Assembly: GCF_036924715.1 (NCBI RefSeq)
Contig: NZ_JAZHSB010000001.1
Coordinates: 186,001-250,000, forward strand
From: Bradyrhizobium sp. AZCC 1721
Lineage (GTDB): Bacteria; Pseudomonadota; Alphaproteobacteria; Rhizobiales; Xanthobacteraceae
Length of the DNA stretch: 64,000 bases
Reading direction: 5' to 3'
This document shows, one piece after another, positions 35,564 through 45,739 of the stretch (its first letter is position 1; each line of letters opens with the position of its first letter). The notes under the pieces were generated by a model. It was not told where the DNA came from, searched no databases, and saw nothing but the letters and a program-made list of their open reading frames with translations. The translations under genes and the position numbers were made by a program.

Positions 35564-36739
35564 CTACGGCGGCGGCACGTTCGCCACCGGCTTGCGTTGC
35601 GCCAGGGTTAGGCGCCACTCTTCGCGCACATTTATGTCAGCCTCGGCGCTTATCGCCCTCGCAGCCAGCGCGTCGAATCTCTCCTGCTCCATCAATTGCG
35701 ACAGCGCCCAGACCGCTGCGCCACGCACGAGCGGGCTTGCATCGTCAAGCAATCGCTCTGCTTCAACCGCCAGCGCCGCATCCCCGGCATTGCCGATCGC
35801 GATCAGCACGTTGCGGACAAACCGGTCACGGCCGATGCGCTTGACCGGCGATTTCGAAAACAGAGCGCGAAATGCGACGTCGTCGAGCCGCGCCAACTCC
35901 CCTAGCGAAGGCGCGCGCAATTCCGCGCGCGCGGCGAGTTTGGTTTCTCGGCCTTTTTGCGCGAATTTGTTCCACGGGCACACGGCGAGGCAATCGTCGC
36001 AGCCATAGATGCGGTTGCCGATGCTCTTGCGAAATTCGTGCGGGATCGGGCCCTTGTTCTCGATCGTCAGGTAGGAAATGCAGCGCCTGGCATCGAGCTT
36101 GTAAGGTGCGGGGAACGCAGCAGTCGGGCAGATCTCCTGGCAGGCGTTGCAGGTTCCGCAATGGTCGGTGTCGGCAGTGTCGCGCGGCAGCTCGGCGGCG
36201 GTGAAGATCGCGCCGAGAAACAGCCATGAGCCGAACTCGCGCGAGACCAGATTGGTGTGCTTGCCTTGCCAGCCTAGCCCTGCCGCCTGCGCCAGCGGCT
36301 TTTCCATCACCGCTGCGGTATCGATGAACACTTTCACTTCCTCGCCCGATGCCGCGACCAGCCACCGCGCCAGCGTCTTCAGGCGCTTCTTGATCACGTC
36401 GTGATAGTCGTCGCCCTGGGCATAGGCGGAGATTGCGCCACGTGTGCGCTTTTCGAGGAGCGCGAGCGGATTGTCATCGGGTCCGTAATTGAAGCCGAGC
36501 ATGATGATCGACCGTACGCCCGGCCATAGCACGCACGGATCCATCCGCCGCTCGGGCTGAGCGGCGAGCCAGTCCATGTCGCCATGCGCGCCGGCATCGA
36601 GGAACTCGCGGAAATACTTTCCGGCATTGCCGAGCGCGCCGGGATCGGTGACGCCGATGCAATCGAAACCGAGCGTCGCGGCTTCGCGCATGAGCGCGGA
36701 CTTTAGATCGCTGGCGGAGAGCTTGACGGCCTGGTTCAG
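35564..36739 (-). CDS. queG: Epoxyqueuosine reductase
   Basis: Cobalamin-dependent iron-sulfur enzyme for the last step of queuosine tRNA modification. [35 protein letters not shown] begins the family core, and [17 protein letters not shown] and [19 protein letters not shown] are signatures. [16 protein letters not shown] and [13 protein letters not shown] carry the two 4Fe-4S clusters, and a HEAT-like tail follows. The start is uncertain. No ATG precedes the conserved N-terminus; a CTG at 36739 overlapping the gst stop gives the family length (about 391 aa), a GTG further upstream lies inside gst, and the first ATG (36691) trims about 16 residues. Confidence 0.9.
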   Translation of the reverse strand: MNQAVKLSASDLKSALMREAATLGFDCIGVTDPGALGNAGKYFREFLDAGAHGDMDWLAAQPERRMDPCVLWPGVRSIIMLGFNYGPDDNPLALLEKRTRGAISAYAQGDDYHDVIKKRLKTLARWLVAASGEEVKVFIDTAAVMEKPLAQAAGLGWQGKHTNLVSREFGSWLFLGAIFTAAELPRDTADTDHCGTCNACQEICPTAAFPAPYKLDARRCISYLTIENKGPIPHEFRKSIGNRIYGCDDCLAVCPWNKFAQKGRETKLAARAELRAPSLGELARLDDVAFRALFSKSPVKRIGRDRFVRNVLIAIGNAGDAALAVEAERLLDDASPLVRGAAVWALSQLMEQERFDALAARAISAEADINVREEWRLTLAQRKPVANVPPP

Positions 36740-37428
36740 AAGTCGAGGTCCACGTAGGTGCGTGACGCCGGCACGCCCGCCAGCCACTCGCTCAAGAGCG
36801 GGCGGAACGACGGGCGGGATTTCACCCGCGCGTACCACATCTTTGCCGCTTCGTCCTCGCTCCATGGCACATCGCCCAGATAATCGATCGCCGAAAGGTG
36901 CGCCGCGGCGGCGAGATCCGCGTAGCTCAGCCGGTCGCCGGCGAGGAAGTTCCGCGTCTGCGCCAGCCAGCCGATATAGGCCAGATGATAGCGCACATTG
37001 GCCTTGGCTGCGCGGATCACATCGGCCGCCGGCGCGCCGCCGCCATTCTCCTCGCTCATGAAACGCTTATAGATGCGCTCGGTTACCAGCGGGTTCGATG
37101 CCTCCTCGAAGAATTTTTCGTTGAACCACGCCATCAGCCGGCGCACCTCGACGCGCTCCGCCATCGACGCCGGCAACAGCCGCCGCTCGCCGGCCTCCAG
37201 GCCGTGCGTCTCGTCGAGATATTCGGCGATGACGCCAGCGCCGGGAATCGGCGGAAAGCCGTCAGCCATCAACACCGGCGTGGTGCACGCGGGATTGAGC
37301 GCGAGAAACCCTTCACGCCGCTCCCAGGCTCGCTCTTCCACCAAGCGCAGGTCGAGGCCGTGTTCGCCCAGCACCAGGCGAATGAAGCGCGAATGCGGAC
37401 AGAACGGATGATGATAGAGCGTGTACAT
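36736..37428 (-). CDS. Glutathione S-transferase family protein
   Basis: 230 residues. A thioredoxin-like N-domain ([57 protein letters not shown], with a CPHS motif near 10-13) is followed by the all-helical C-domain ([44 protein letters not shown]). The Cys in PFCPHS suggests a beta/omega-like thiol chemistry. AAGG lies 6 bases before the ATG at 37428. Its stop touches the queG start region, so the two are co-transcribed. Confidence 0.9.
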   Translation of the reverse strand: MYTLYHHPFCPHSRFIRLVLGEHGLDLRLVEERAWERREGFLALNPACTTPVLMADGFPPIPGAGVIAEYLDETHGLEAGERRLLPASMAERVEVRRLMAWFNEKFFEEASNPLVTERIYKRFMSEENGGGAPAADVIRAAKANVRYHLAYIGWLAQTRNFLAGDRLSYADLAAAAHLSAIDYLGDVPWSEDEAAKMWYARVKSRPSFRPLLSEWLAGVPASRTYVDLDF

Positions 37429-37499
37429 GAAATCCTTGAACAATTCGCGGCGACGCTCAAGGAACCCGAGCGGTCGAGCCGCGTCATGCGAATCGCAAT

Positions 37500-37550
37500 A
37501 CTAGAGCCTATTCGGTTCTGCCTGAAATCAGAACGGAGTAGGCTCTAGCC
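37500..37550. repeat. TAGAGCCTATTC palindrome
   Basis: TAGAGCCTATTCGGTTCTG is mirrored by CAGAACGGAGTAGGCTCTA around a short centre. It lies in the divergent gst-uppP interval and resembles a common rhizobial intergenic palindrome. Confidence 0.65.
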
Positions 37551-37718
37551 TTTGTTTTGACGCGTTTTGTTTGCGCGAACCGGGATTCAGTTCGCCCGAA
37601 AACGCTATAGCCAAGCCGGCGCAAGAGGCAACTGTCTTTGGCGTATTTTTTGCGATTGCGGCATGGGGATGAATAGGCGAGAAGGACGCGGTTTTTCCAG
37701 ACAAAACGGACCCCCATC

Positions 37719-38525
37719 ATGATGTCGGATGTAGTGAAGGCGGTGGTTCTCGGCATCATCGAGGGCGTCACGGAATTCCTGCCGGTTTCGTCGACCGGCC
37801 ATATGCTGGTCGCGCAACGATTCTTCGGGCTTGGCGAGGGCGCGTTCTGGCAGAGCTTTGTCGTGTTGATTCAGCTCGGCGCGATCCTCGCCATCGTCAT
37901 GCTCTATTTCGTCAAATTGTCGCGCGTCGCGCTTGGCATGTTCACCAACCCCGACGACCGGCGTTTCGTGATCGGCGTATTGCTGGCGTTTCTGCCTGCG
38001 GTGGTCATCGGCCTGGTTGCCGGCAAGTACATCAAGGAGTTTCTCTTTAATCCATGGGTGGTGTGCTTCACCCTGATCGTCGGCGGCGCAATTCTGTTGT
38101 GGGTCGATCAACTCTATCTCAAGCCGACGCAGCACGATGCCACGCGCTATCCGCTGCTGATGTATCTGTGGATCGGCATTGCGCAATGCGTGGCGATGAT
38201 TCCCGGCGTGTCGCGCTCCGGCGCCAGCATCGTGGCGGCGATGCTGCTCGGCGGTGACAAGCGATCGGCCGCGGAGTTTTCGTTCTTTCTCGCGATCCCG
38301 ACCATGATCGGCGCGTTCGCCTATGATTTCTACAAGAACCGCGCCGAGATGACGACCGATCACATCGGCATCATCGCGGTCGGCTTCGTGGTCTCGTTCA
38401 TCACCGCGGCGATCGTGGTGAAGACGTTCCTCACCTACGTCACCCGCCACGGATTCACGTTCTTTGCGTGGTGGCGCGTCGCCATCGGCGCGCTCGGCCT
38501 GATCGCACTGGCGCTGGGGAGGTAG
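37719..38525 (+). CDS. uppP: Undecaprenyl-diphosphatase UppP (BacA)
   Basis: 268-residue polytopic inner-membrane enzyme that recycles undecaprenyl diphosphate for peptidoglycan and other surface glycans. The two catalytic consensus regions are present: EGVTEFLPVSSTGHMLVAQ near 15-33 and MIPGVSRSGASIVAAMLLGGDKR near 158-180. Eight hydrophobic segments give the usual topology, and length is normal. The first of two adjacent ATGs is taken as start. Members are linked to bacitracin resistance. Confidence 0.95.
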   Translation: MMSDVVKAVVLGIIEGVTEFLPVSSTGHMLVAQRFFGLGEGAFWQSFVVLIQLGAILAIVMLYFVKLSRVALGMFTNPDDRRFVIGVLLAFLPAVVIGLVAGKYIKEFLFNPWVVCFTLIVGGAILLWVDQLYLKPTQHDATRYPLLMYLWIGIAQCVAMIPGVSRSGASIVAAMLLGGDKRSAAEFSFFLAIPTMIGAFAYDFYKNRAEMTTDHIGIIAVGFVVSFITAAIVVKTFLTYVTRHGFTFFAWWRVAIGALGLIALALGR

Positions 38526-38655
38526 GTCTCTGTCGTCCCCGCGAACGCGGGGACCCATAACCACGAGTGCACGTGGTTATGCCGTGCTGGCGGCCCAGCG
38601 GGTTAAACAACCATCAATGGTGGTTATGGGTCCCTGCGTTCGCAGGGACGACGAA
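38526..38655. repeat. Dispersed palindrome with GGGACCCATAACCAC arms
   Basis: GCGAACGCGGGGACCCATAACCAC near 38540 is mirrored by GTGGTTATGGGTCCCTGCG near 38621-38640, then CGCAGGGACGACG. Same family as 26605-26713, 54405-54530 and 62930-63025. It lies between the convergent uppP and NDUFA9-like genes and has no coding content. Confidence 0.85.
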
Positions 38656-38658
38656 AAC

Positions 38659-39639
38659 CTACGCGCTCTTCCTTTGAAACTGGCCGGCGGCGCGGAAGCG
38701 CCAGAGATATTGCGGGGCGATCGCTTCCATCGCTTCCGGCGTAATGCCGAGCCCCTGCAGCGTCAGACCAGCCGCCTTCGCTTCGTCCGACACGACATTG
38801 TCGACTTGCAGCATCGCCACCTGGTCCGGCGTCAGCTTCAACGGACCCGGCGCGAATTGCAGGAACAGCGACTTTAGCCTCGCCAATCCCCACGGCAGCG
38901 AAACCAGCATGCGCTTGCGGTCGGTGATCTTGAGGATGATTTCCATGATCTCGCGCATGGTCAGCACGTCAGGCCCGCCGAGCTCGTAGGTCGCGCCCGG
39001 CTTGGTCTTGTCCTCGGCAGCGTCGGCGACCGCGTTGGCGACGTCGGCGACATAGGCCGGCTGCACCCGCGTCTCGCCGCCGCCGATCAGCGGCAGGAAC
39101 GGCGATATCCGGGCGAGCGACGCAAAGCGGTTGGTGAACTGATCCTCGGGCCCGAACAGCAGCGACGGCCGCAGGATCGTGGCCGATGGCGCCGCCGCCA
39201 GCACGGCCTTCTCGCCTAAAGCCTTGGAGCGGAAGTAGGCCGAGGGCGAATTCTCGTCGGCGCCGATCGCCGATACATGCACCATCTGCGCGCCGATGGC
39301 GGCGGCGGCCTTGGCGATGGTTTCGGCGCCTTTGGTCTGCACCGCGTCGAAGGTCTGCGCGCCGCTCTCGGCCAGGGTGCCGACCAGGTTGACCACGGTT
39401 TCGGAACCGCGCACCACCGCCTCTACCGAAGCCGGGTAGCGCAGATTGGCCTGCACGGGGTGGATCTGGCCAACGCGGCCGAGCGGTTGCAGGTGCCCGG
39501 CCAGTTCGGGCCGCCGCACCGCTACCCGAATCCGATAGCCGCGCTTGGCCAGCGCCCGGACCACGTTTCGCCCCAGAAAGCCCGATCCGCCAAACACCGT
39601 GATGAGCGTTTCCAGGTTCGCTGCCGCGTGCGATGTCAT
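38659..39639 (-). CDS. Complex I NDUFA9-like NAD(P)-binding protein
   Basis: 326-residue atypical short-chain dehydrogenase. [33 protein letters not shown] is the NAD(P)-binding GGxGFxG motif. [25 protein letters not shown] contains the degenerate YxxxK region, followed by [21 protein letters not shown]. This matches alphaproteobacterial homologues of the mitochondrial complex I NDUFA9 subunit, thought to hold NADPH and quinone-related lipids in assembly. nuo genes are not nearby. The ATG at 39639 is chosen over a longer frame. Confidence 0.86.
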   Translation of the reverse strand: MTSHAAANLETLITVFGGSGFLGRNVVRALAKRGYRIRVAVRRPELAGHLQPLGRVGQIHPVQANLRYPASVEAVVRGSETVVNLVGTLAESGAQTFDAVQTKGAETIAKAAAAIGAQMVHVSAIGADENSPSAYFRSKALGEKAVLAAAPSATILRPSLLFGPEDQFTNRFASLARISPFLPLIGGGETRVQPAYVADVANAVADAAEDKTKPGATYELGGPDVLTMREIMEIILKITDRKRMLVSLPWGLARLKSLFLQFAPGPLKLTPDQVAMLQVDNVVSDEAKAAGLTLQGLGITPEAMEAIAPQYLWRFRAAGQFQRKSA

Positions 39640-39788
39640 CGGGGTCAATTCCTGCCGGTCAAATTCGAAGATATCGGTGGGATTTAGCGGATTCGCGATA
39701 CGCCAACGTGGGCCCGCTGTACAGCGGATTTCGGATGGCATTGAAGCGATTTGACAAGCGCGTGACTGATCCTTACTAACCCGCCCGG

Positions 39789-39875
<87 letters not shown>

Positions 39876-40402
39876 TTGCCCTTGCCCATGTATTGCCCCC
39901 CAAGTATTGCCCATGCCCAAGTCATGTGAGCGGCTGGCGAGGCGCCGGCCGGACGCGCCCGAACATGGGCCATAGCCGTTCTATTTGATCTGATCGCCGA
40001 CAGGAGCAGCACCCTGCGGATTCGGCAGCGCAGCGAAACAGCCCCGTTTCCCACCCGACCGGTTGCCAGCGAGCCGGCTTCCATGGCTAAATGGAACTGT
40101 ACGTTTGTTTTTTAAGACAAGGGATATGCTGCAGTCCGGGCGAGCGTATAATTCCCGCTGGAGAATACCCATGACAGGGACCGTCAGGCTGCCGCGCAAG
40201 CTGTCCAAAGAGCGGAAGCCGGCCCTGCCTTCCGGCAGCGGGCTCGTCGCCTTGCGCGAAGCGGGCGATGGCCTGATTAGCGGACAAAATCACGGCGAAC
40301 TCCGCAATTCCCGTCCTATAAGCCATGCCCAACCGCTCGCCTCCGACGGTTTCGGGCGCTAGTGTTTCCGCCGAATCGACTGAAGACACGAGGCTTCCCT
40401 TC
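39876..40402. other. 527-bp interval between tRNA-Leu and rnd
   Basis: Contains repeated ATTGCCC words just after the tRNA, a TATAAT box at 40147-40152 without an obvious -35, and the small frame at 40171-40362. No integrase or tRNA-fragment duplication is seen, so there is no sign of an integrated element. Confidence 0.5.
40171..40362 (+). CDS. Possible small protein upstream of rnd (weak call)
   Basis: 63 codons (MTGTVRLPRKLSKERKPALPSG start, NSRPISHAQPLASDGFGR end). GGAGA lies 7 bases before the ATG and a TATAAT sequence at 40147 lies just upstream. No family is recognised. It could be a leader peptide or a chance frame. Confidence 0.3.
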   Translation: MTGTVRLPRKLSKERKPALPSGSGLVALREAGDGLISGQNHGELRNSRPISHAQPLASDGFGR

Positions 40403-41017
40403 ATGACAATCCGCCTGCATCGCGGCGACCTGCCCGATCTGTCCCGCTACAAGGATTCGGTGGCGATCGATACCGAGACCATGGGGCTCAATCCGCATCG
40501 TGACCGGCTCTGCGTGGTGCAGATGTCGAATGGCGATGGCAGCGCTGATGTCATTCAGATCCCGAAGGGCCACACCGACGCGCCGAACCTGAAGGCGCTG
40601 CTCGCCAATCCCGCCATCACGAAGATCTTCCACTTCGCCCGCTTCGATGTCGCCGTGCTCTACAACACCTTCGGCGTGATGCCGCAGCCGATCTATTGCA
40701 CCAAGATCGCCTCGCGGCTGAGCCGCACCTACACCGACCGTCACGGCCTGAAGGACCTGGTGCGCGAGGTGCTCAACATCGATCTGTCGAAACAACAGCA
40801 GTCGAGCGACTGGGGATCAGAGAGTCTGAGCGAGGCGCAGCTCGCCTATGCCGCGTCCGACGTGCTGCATCTGCATGGCCTTCGCGAGCGGCTCGATGCC
40901 ATGTTGGCGCGCGAGGGACGCACGGCGATGGCGCAGGCCTGTTTCGATTTCCTGCCGACCCGGGCCAAGCTCGATCTCGGCGGCTGGGAGGCCGAGGACA
41001 TCTTCGCGCATTCGTGA
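40403..41017 (+). CDS. rnd: Ribonuclease D-type 3'-5' exonuclease
   Basis: 204 residues, just the DEDD exonuclease domain. VAIDTETMGLNPHRDRLCVVQMS holds the first Asp-x-Glu, IFHFARFDVAVL the second Asp, and AYAASDVLHLHGL the YxxxD that makes it DEDDy. The HRDC domains of E. coli RNase D are absent, as in other short alphaproteobacterial forms. It trims 3' ends of stable RNA such as tRNA. The ATG at 40403 agrees with the family N-terminus MTIRLHRGDLPD. Confidence 0.9.
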   Translation: MTIRLHRGDLPDLSRYKDSVAIDTETMGLNPHRDRLCVVQMSNGDGSADVIQIPKGHTDAPNLKALLANPAITKIFHFARFDVAVLYNTFGVMPQPIYCTKIASRLSRTYTDRHGLKDLVREVLNIDLSKQQQSSDWGSESLSEAQLAYAASDVLHLHGLRERLDAMLAREGRTAMAQACFDFLPTRAKLDLGGWEAEDIFAHS

Positions 41018-41147
41018 CCGGGACCATTTGAAGCGCCTGGCTGCCCGCCTCCGCCCCGTTTCGGTCACACTCATCGCGAGTGTCCGGGCTGCATAATCCC
41101 GCGATTGCGGGTAGGATGACGCCCTCTTGGGCGTCTTTGGAGCCGCG

Positions 41148-41873
41148 GTGAACTCGATACAGAACCCAGCCTTTGCCACCGGAATGGAGGCGCGCTTCGC
41201 TGCGGCCGCCCGTCACAGCCGGATGGTGCGGGTGCTGCGGGTCGCGGTTCCGGCGGCCGTGCTGCTGGCCATGGCCGGGATCGTCGCGATCTCGATCTTT
41301 AATCCGTTCCGCATCACGGGGCTCTCGAAGCTGCCGGTCGACATGGGCAATCTCGTAGTGTCAGGCACCAAGATCACCATGGAAACGCCGCACCTTGCCG
41401 GCTTCTCCACCGACCAGCGCCCATACGAATTGTGGGCCAAGGCGGCGATCCAGGATCTGGCCAACCCCGATCACGTCGAACTCCAGACGCTGCGGGCCAA
41501 GGTCATGATGGAGGACAAGAGCACCGTGACGATGGATGCCCGCACGGGGTTTTTCGACAGCAAGCAGCAGATGCTCGACCTGCGAAAGGACATCTTCCTG
41601 CAATCCTCCACCGGCTACGAGGCGAAACTGTCGCAGGCCTATGTCGATATCAACAAGGGAACGGTGACCTCGGACGAGCATGTCGACGTCAAATTGCTGA
41701 ACGGTACGCTCACCGCCGATCGGCTCAGGATCATCAACAGCGGCGAGATCGTGCGCTTCGAAGGCAATGTCGTGATGAACCTGATCATGGAAAGCCCTCC
41801 GACGCCTGCTCCCGAGCCTGAGGCTCAGCCGAAGACGCGGTCCATCAGCGGCAAGTCCGCCAACACGAAATGA
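41148..41873 (+). CDS. lptC: LPS export protein LptC
   Basis: 241-residue inner-membrane-anchored periplasmic protein. One transmembrane helix (about 36-56, LRVAVPAAVLLAMAGIVAISIFNPF) is followed by the beta-jellyroll (VVSGTKITMETPHLAGFSTDQRPYELWAKAAIQDLANPDHVELQTLRAKVMMEDKSTVTMDARTGFFDSKQQMLDL). It passes LPS from LptBFG to LptA. GTG at 41148 is chosen because GGAG lies 5 bases before it; TTG at 41127 has no site. Its stop overlaps lptA by 4 bp. Confidence 0.9.
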   Translation: MNSIQNPAFATGMEARFAAAARHSRMVRVLRVAVPAAVLLAMAGIVAISIFNPFRITGLSKLPVDMGNLVVSGTKITMETPHLAGFSTDQRPYELWAKAAIQDLANPDHVELQTLRAKVMMEDKSTVTMDARTGFFDSKQQMLDLRKDIFLQSSTGYEAKLSQAYVDINKGTVTSDEHVDVKLLNGTLTADRLRIINSGEIVRFEGNVVMNLIMESPPTPAPEPEAQPKTRSISGKSANTK

Positions 41874-42553
41874 TATCTATGATGCAGTTGTTCTCGCGCA
41901 GGTTTGCGGCGGCAGCTCTTGTGCTCGCGTTGACCGCCTCCGATGGCGCCTTCGCGCAAGGAGCCATGTCGGGCGTGCCGAATGCGATGCAGGGTTTTTC
42001 GCAAAACCGCGATCAGCCGATTCAAATCGAGGCGGCGTCGCTCGAGATGCGCGACAAGAAAAAGGAGGCGACCTTTTCCGGAAACGTGAAGGTCGTGCAG
42101 GGCGATACCACCATGACCTCGAAGTCGCTGGTGGTGTTTTACGACTCCGGTCCGGCATCGGACGCGCCGCCCGCTGCACCCAAGGGATCGAAATCCGCGT
42201 CGATGCAGTCCGCGAGTCCCGGGCCTGGCGGCAGCTCATCTATCCGCCGGCTCGAAGCCAAGGGCTCCGTCGTGGTCACGCAGAAGGACCAGGTTGTGAC
42301 CGGCGAGACTGCGATTTTCGACACGCGGGCCAACCTCATCACCATGGTGGGCGGGGTCGTGCTGACCCAGTGCAAGAACGTGCTCAAGGGCGACCGCCTC
42401 AAGGTCGACATGACGACCGGCGTATCGCGCGTCGAATCCGACAGCGGCAAGGTGCAGGGCATGTTCATCCAGGGAGAGAATTGCGGGTCGGGATCGGGCG
42501 GGTCGAAGCCCGCTCCGGTCCAGATACCCTCGCTGATCCCCGGTAAAAAATAA
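41870..42553 (+). CDS. lptA: LPS transport periplasmic protein LptA
   Basis: 227 residues. A signal peptide (about 1-30, FSRRFAAAALVLALTASDGAFAQG) is followed by the OstA-type jellyroll: PIQIEAASLEMRDKKKEATFSGNVKVVQGDTTMTSKSLVVFY and VVVTQKDQVVTGETAIFDTRANLITMVGGVVLTQCKNVLKGDRLKVDMTTGVSRVE. A Pro/Ser/Gly-rich insert (about 98-125) sits between strands. It forms the periplasmic bridge of the LPS transporter. ATG overlaps the lptC stop (ATGA), so the genes are coupled. Confidence 0.92.
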   Translation: MISMMQLFSRRFAAAALVLALTASDGAFAQGAMSGVPNAMQGFSQNRDQPIQIEAASLEMRDKKKEATFSGNVKVVQGDTTMTSKSLVVFYDSGPASDAPPAAPKGSKSASMQSASPGPGGSSSIRRLEAKGSVVVTQKDQVVTGETAIFDTRANLITMVGGVVLTQCKNVLKGDRLKVDMTTGVSRVESDSGKVQGMFIQGENCGSGSGGSKPAPVQIPSLIPGKK

Positions 42554-42747
42554 GCCAGATCAGCGTCTTAAAGATTATTTGGGCCGGTCACGGTTGAAGC
42601 CGGTAGCGCGAGCCTGTATCTACAGGGCAGGGCGCACGGCGGGGTGTTTCGCTGGGCAGGGACATCCATTCATTCATGGTTCGCTAGCGAAGCGATTCGC
42701 TGGCGGGCGCGTCGCGGAATCACCGTGAAAGGCTTAAGCGAAGCGGG

Positions 42748-43755
42748 ATGGTGGATTTATTCGGCATGTTCCGTCGACGCCCCGCGAAACGCGGCCCTGT
42801 AGGCTTTGCGCGTTCGCGCGAGGACATCACCGCGCTCGGCGATTCCTTCGGCGACATGCTGGCGAGCCCGGTGCGCGATGCGCCGCCAATGGCGCGTTCG
42901 GCCTCGCTGCCCGGCCTGCAATTGCCGCAGCCCGAGCCCCACGTCGAACCCCGCGAGGAGAGAGCGCGTTCACGGCCACAGGCGCCTCGCGCCAAGGCCA
43001 ATGGCGGCGAAGCGCCGCGCCTGATCAAGCGGCCCGGCTTTCTCGCTGTGCACAGCGTGGAAAAGAGTTTTGGCACGCGGCAAGTGGTGCGCGGCGTCAG
43101 CATCTATGTTCGCCGCGGCGAGGCGGTCGGTCTGCTCGGCCCGAACGGCGCCGGCAAGACCACCGTGTTCTACATGATCACCGGCCTGATCAAGGCGGAT
43201 CGCGGCGCCATCGAACTCGACGGTCACGACGTGACGAAGCTGCCGATGTATCAGCGCGCGCGGCTCGGCATCGGCTATCTGCCGCAGGAAGCCTCGATCT
43301 TTCGCGGCCTCACCGTCGAACAGAATATTCGCGCCGTGCTGGAAGTCGTCGAGCCCAACCGCAAGAAGCGGGAGGCCGAACTCAATTCGCTGCTCGACGA
43401 ATTCAACATCACGCGCTTGCGCAAATCGCCATCGATCGCGCTCTCCGGCGGCGAGCGCCGCCGCGTCGAAATTGCGCGCGCGCTGGCGACGCGTCCGAAC
43501 TACATGCTGCTCGACGAGCCCTTTGCCGGCATCGATCCGATCGCGGTCGGCGACATTCAGGACCTGGTCCGCCACCTCACCAACCGCGGCATCGGCGTCC
43601 TGATCACCGACCACAATGTGCGCGAAACGCTCGGCCTCACCGACCGCGCCTATATCGTCTATGCCGGACAGATACTGACCGAGGGCAGTCCGGAAGAGAT
43701 CGTCAACGATCCGGATGTACGCCGTCTTTACCTTGGTGAGGAATTCCGACTATAG
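42748..43755 (+). CDS. lptB: LPS export ABC transporter ATP-binding protein LptB, with long N-terminal extension
   Basis: 335 residues; ATPase of LptB2FG. Walker [10 protein letters not shown], signature [15 protein letters not shown], Walker [22 protein letters not shown]-loop [11 protein letters not shown], ending [11 protein letters not shown]. The ATPase domain begins near residue 95, so about 95 extra residues precede it ([31 protein letters not shown]...). They are Arg/Pro-rich and look disordered, and are absent from E. coli LptB (about 241 aa). A 194-bp gap separates it from lptA. Confidence 0.93.
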   Translation: MVDLFGMFRRRPAKRGPVGFARSREDITALGDSFGDMLASPVRDAPPMARSASLPGLQLPQPEPHVEPREERARSRPQAPRAKANGGEAPRLIKRPGFLAVHSVEKSFGTRQVVRGVSIYVRRGEAVGLLGPNGAGKTTVFYMITGLIKADRGAIELDGHDVTKLPMYQRARLGIGYLPQEASIFRGLTVEQNIRAVLEVVEPNRKKREAELNSLLDEFNITRLRKSPSIALSGGERRRVEIARALATRPNYMLLDEPFAGIDPIAVGDIQDLVRHLTNRGIGVLITDHNVRETLGLTDRAYIVYAGQILTEGSPEEIVNDPDVRRLYLGEEFRL

Positions 43756-43960
43756 CGCACGACCGCAAAAATATCGGCGGTTCGGTCATAAGGTATTGCG
43801 CTCAATCAGGATTTTCTGGCGCGCCCGGGAGCGGCTCGGCTTCCCGCGGTCGCTGGTCGCGCCATAGCCCAATTTTCGCATTCGTCAAGGCGTGTACAAG
43901 GGCGTTGGACTAATATAAGCAAGAATCGGACCAACTTTTGGTGGATCGGTTCTTGGCCTC

Positions 43961-45610
43961 ATGGCGCTGACGCAGAGATTAGAGTTCCGGCAGTCGCAGT
44001 CGCTGGTGATGACGCCGCAATTGATGCAGGCGATCAAGCTGCTGCAACTGTCGAATCTCGACCTCTCGGCTTTCGTCGAGGAGGAATTGGAGCGCAATCC
44101 GCTGCTGGACCGGGCCAGCGACGGCCCCGAACCGCCGGTTGCAGGCGAGCCGGTACCCGAACGCGCCGAATTCTCCGATTCCGGCAGCTATGGCGAGGAT
44201 GGCGGCGGCGATGCCTCCGATATGGGCACCGGCCCAGGGAGCGAGACCTTCGAGCCCGGCCAGGAGGACTGGCTGAACCGCGACCTCGGCAGCCGGACCG
44301 AGATCGAGCAGACGCTCGACACACCGCTCGACAACGTCTTTTCCGAAGAGCCCGCCGAAGCTGCCGCGCGCGCCGCACAGGACGCGGCGCCGACCGCCTA
44401 CACCGAGTGGGGCGGAGGCCCCTCCAATGACGACGAATATAATCTGGAAGCCTTCGTCGCCGCCGAGGTGACGCTATCCGGCCACCTCGCCGAACAGCTC
44501 GCGGTCGCCTTCAGCGCGCCGGCGCAGCGCATGATCGGGCAGTACCTGATCGACCTGGTCGACGATGCCGGCTATCTGCCGCCGGATCTGGGGCAGGCTG
44601 CCGAGCGGCTGGGCGCCTCGCAGGCGGACGTCGATGCGGTGCTCGCGGTGCTGCAGACGTTCGATCCGCCCGGCGTCTGCGCGCGGAACCTGAGCGAATG
44701 CCTCGCGATCCAGCTCCGCGAACTCAACCGCTACGACCCGGCCATGCAGGCGCTGGTGGAAAATCTCGATCTGCTGGCGCGGCGCGACATTGCGTCGTTG
44801 CGCAAACTGTGTGGCGTCGACGACGAAGACATCACCGACATGATCGGCGAGATCCGGCGTCTCGATCCGAAGCCCGGCCTCAAGTTCGGCTCGGCGCGCA
44901 CGCAGACCATGGTGCCCGACGTCTATGTGCGGCCCGGCCCGGACGGCGGATGGCATGTCGAACTCAACAGCGACACCTTGCCGCGCGTGCTGGTCAATCA
45001 GGTCTATTACACCGAGCTGTCGAAGACGATCCGCAAGGACGGCGACAAATCCTATTTCAGCGACTGCCTGCAGAACGCGACCTGGCTGGTGCGCGCACTC
45101 GATCAGCGCGCCCGCACCATCCTGAAGGTCGCCACCGAAATCGTCCGCCAGCAGGATGGGTTCTTCACCCATGGTGTCGCGCATCTGCGACCGCTGAATT
45201 TGAAAGCGGTGGCGGACGCGATCCAGATGCATGAATCCACGGTGTCGCGGGTCACCGCCAACAAATACATGGCGACCAATCGCGGCAGTTTCGAGCTGAA
45301 ATATTTCTTTACCGCCTCGATTGCTTCGGCCGACGGCGGCGAGGCGCATTCGGCGGAGGCGGTCCGCCACCACATCAAGCAATTGATCGATGCGGAAGCG
45401 CCGAGTGCGATCCTCTCCGACGATACCATCGTGGAACGATTGCGCGAATCGGGCATTGATATTGCCCGCCGCACGGTCGCGAAGTACCGCGAAGCCATGC
45501 GCATTCCTTCTTCGGTCCAGCGCCGCCGCGACAAACAGAGCATGCTCGGTAACGCCCTTTCCGCTCCCGCCACTTCCTCCGACCGGTCCCGCGATGCGGC
45601 GCCGGCCTGA
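43961..45610 (+). CDS. rpoN: RNA polymerase sigma-54 factor
   Basis: 549 residues. Region I (MALTQRLEFRQSQSLVMTPQLMQAIKLLQLSNLDLSAFVEEELERNPLL) contacts core polymerase and activators. An acidic region II follows, then the core-binding domain. The C-terminus holds the helix-turn-helix (LKAVADAIQMHESTVSRVTANKY) and the RpoN box ARRTVAKYR near 501-509, which reads the -24 element. It directs enhancer-dependent promoters including nitrogen-fixation genes in rhizobia. Position after lptB and before hpf/ptsN is the classic rpoN cluster. Confidence 0.97.
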   Translation: MALTQRLEFRQSQSLVMTPQLMQAIKLLQLSNLDLSAFVEEELERNPLLDRASDGPEPPVAGEPVPERAEFSDSGSYGEDGGGDASDMGTGPGSETFEPGQEDWLNRDLGSRTEIEQTLDTPLDNVFSEEPAEAAARAAQDAAPTAYTEWGGGPSNDDEYNLEAFVAAEVTLSGHLAEQLAVAFSAPAQRMIGQYLIDLVDDAGYLPPDLGQAAERLGASQADVDAVLAVLQTFDPPGVCARNLSECLAIQLRELNRYDPAMQALVENLDLLARRDIASLRKLCGVDDEDITDMIGEIRRLDPKPGLKFGSARTQTMVPDVYVRPGPDGGWHVELNSDTLPRVLVNQVYYTELSKTIRKDGDKSYFSDCLQNATWLVRALDQRARTILKVATEIVRQQDGFFTHGVAHLRPLNLKAVADAIQMHESTVSRVTANKYMATNRGSFELKYFFTASIASADGGEAHSAEAVRHHIKQLIDAEAPSAILSDDTIVERLRESGIDIARRTVAKYREAMRIPSSVQRRRDKQSMLGNALSAPATSSDRSRDAAPA

Positions 45611-45739
45611 TTGCGTTCGCGTCAGATCGCGATAGTGTCAGGTCCCCGACAGAGCGCGGCCCGGAAAGCGACACCGGCTTTCCGAATGGGCCATGCTCCG
45701 GCAACACCAGAGTAGTCGAGGCATCAAGCGAGGCATCAA

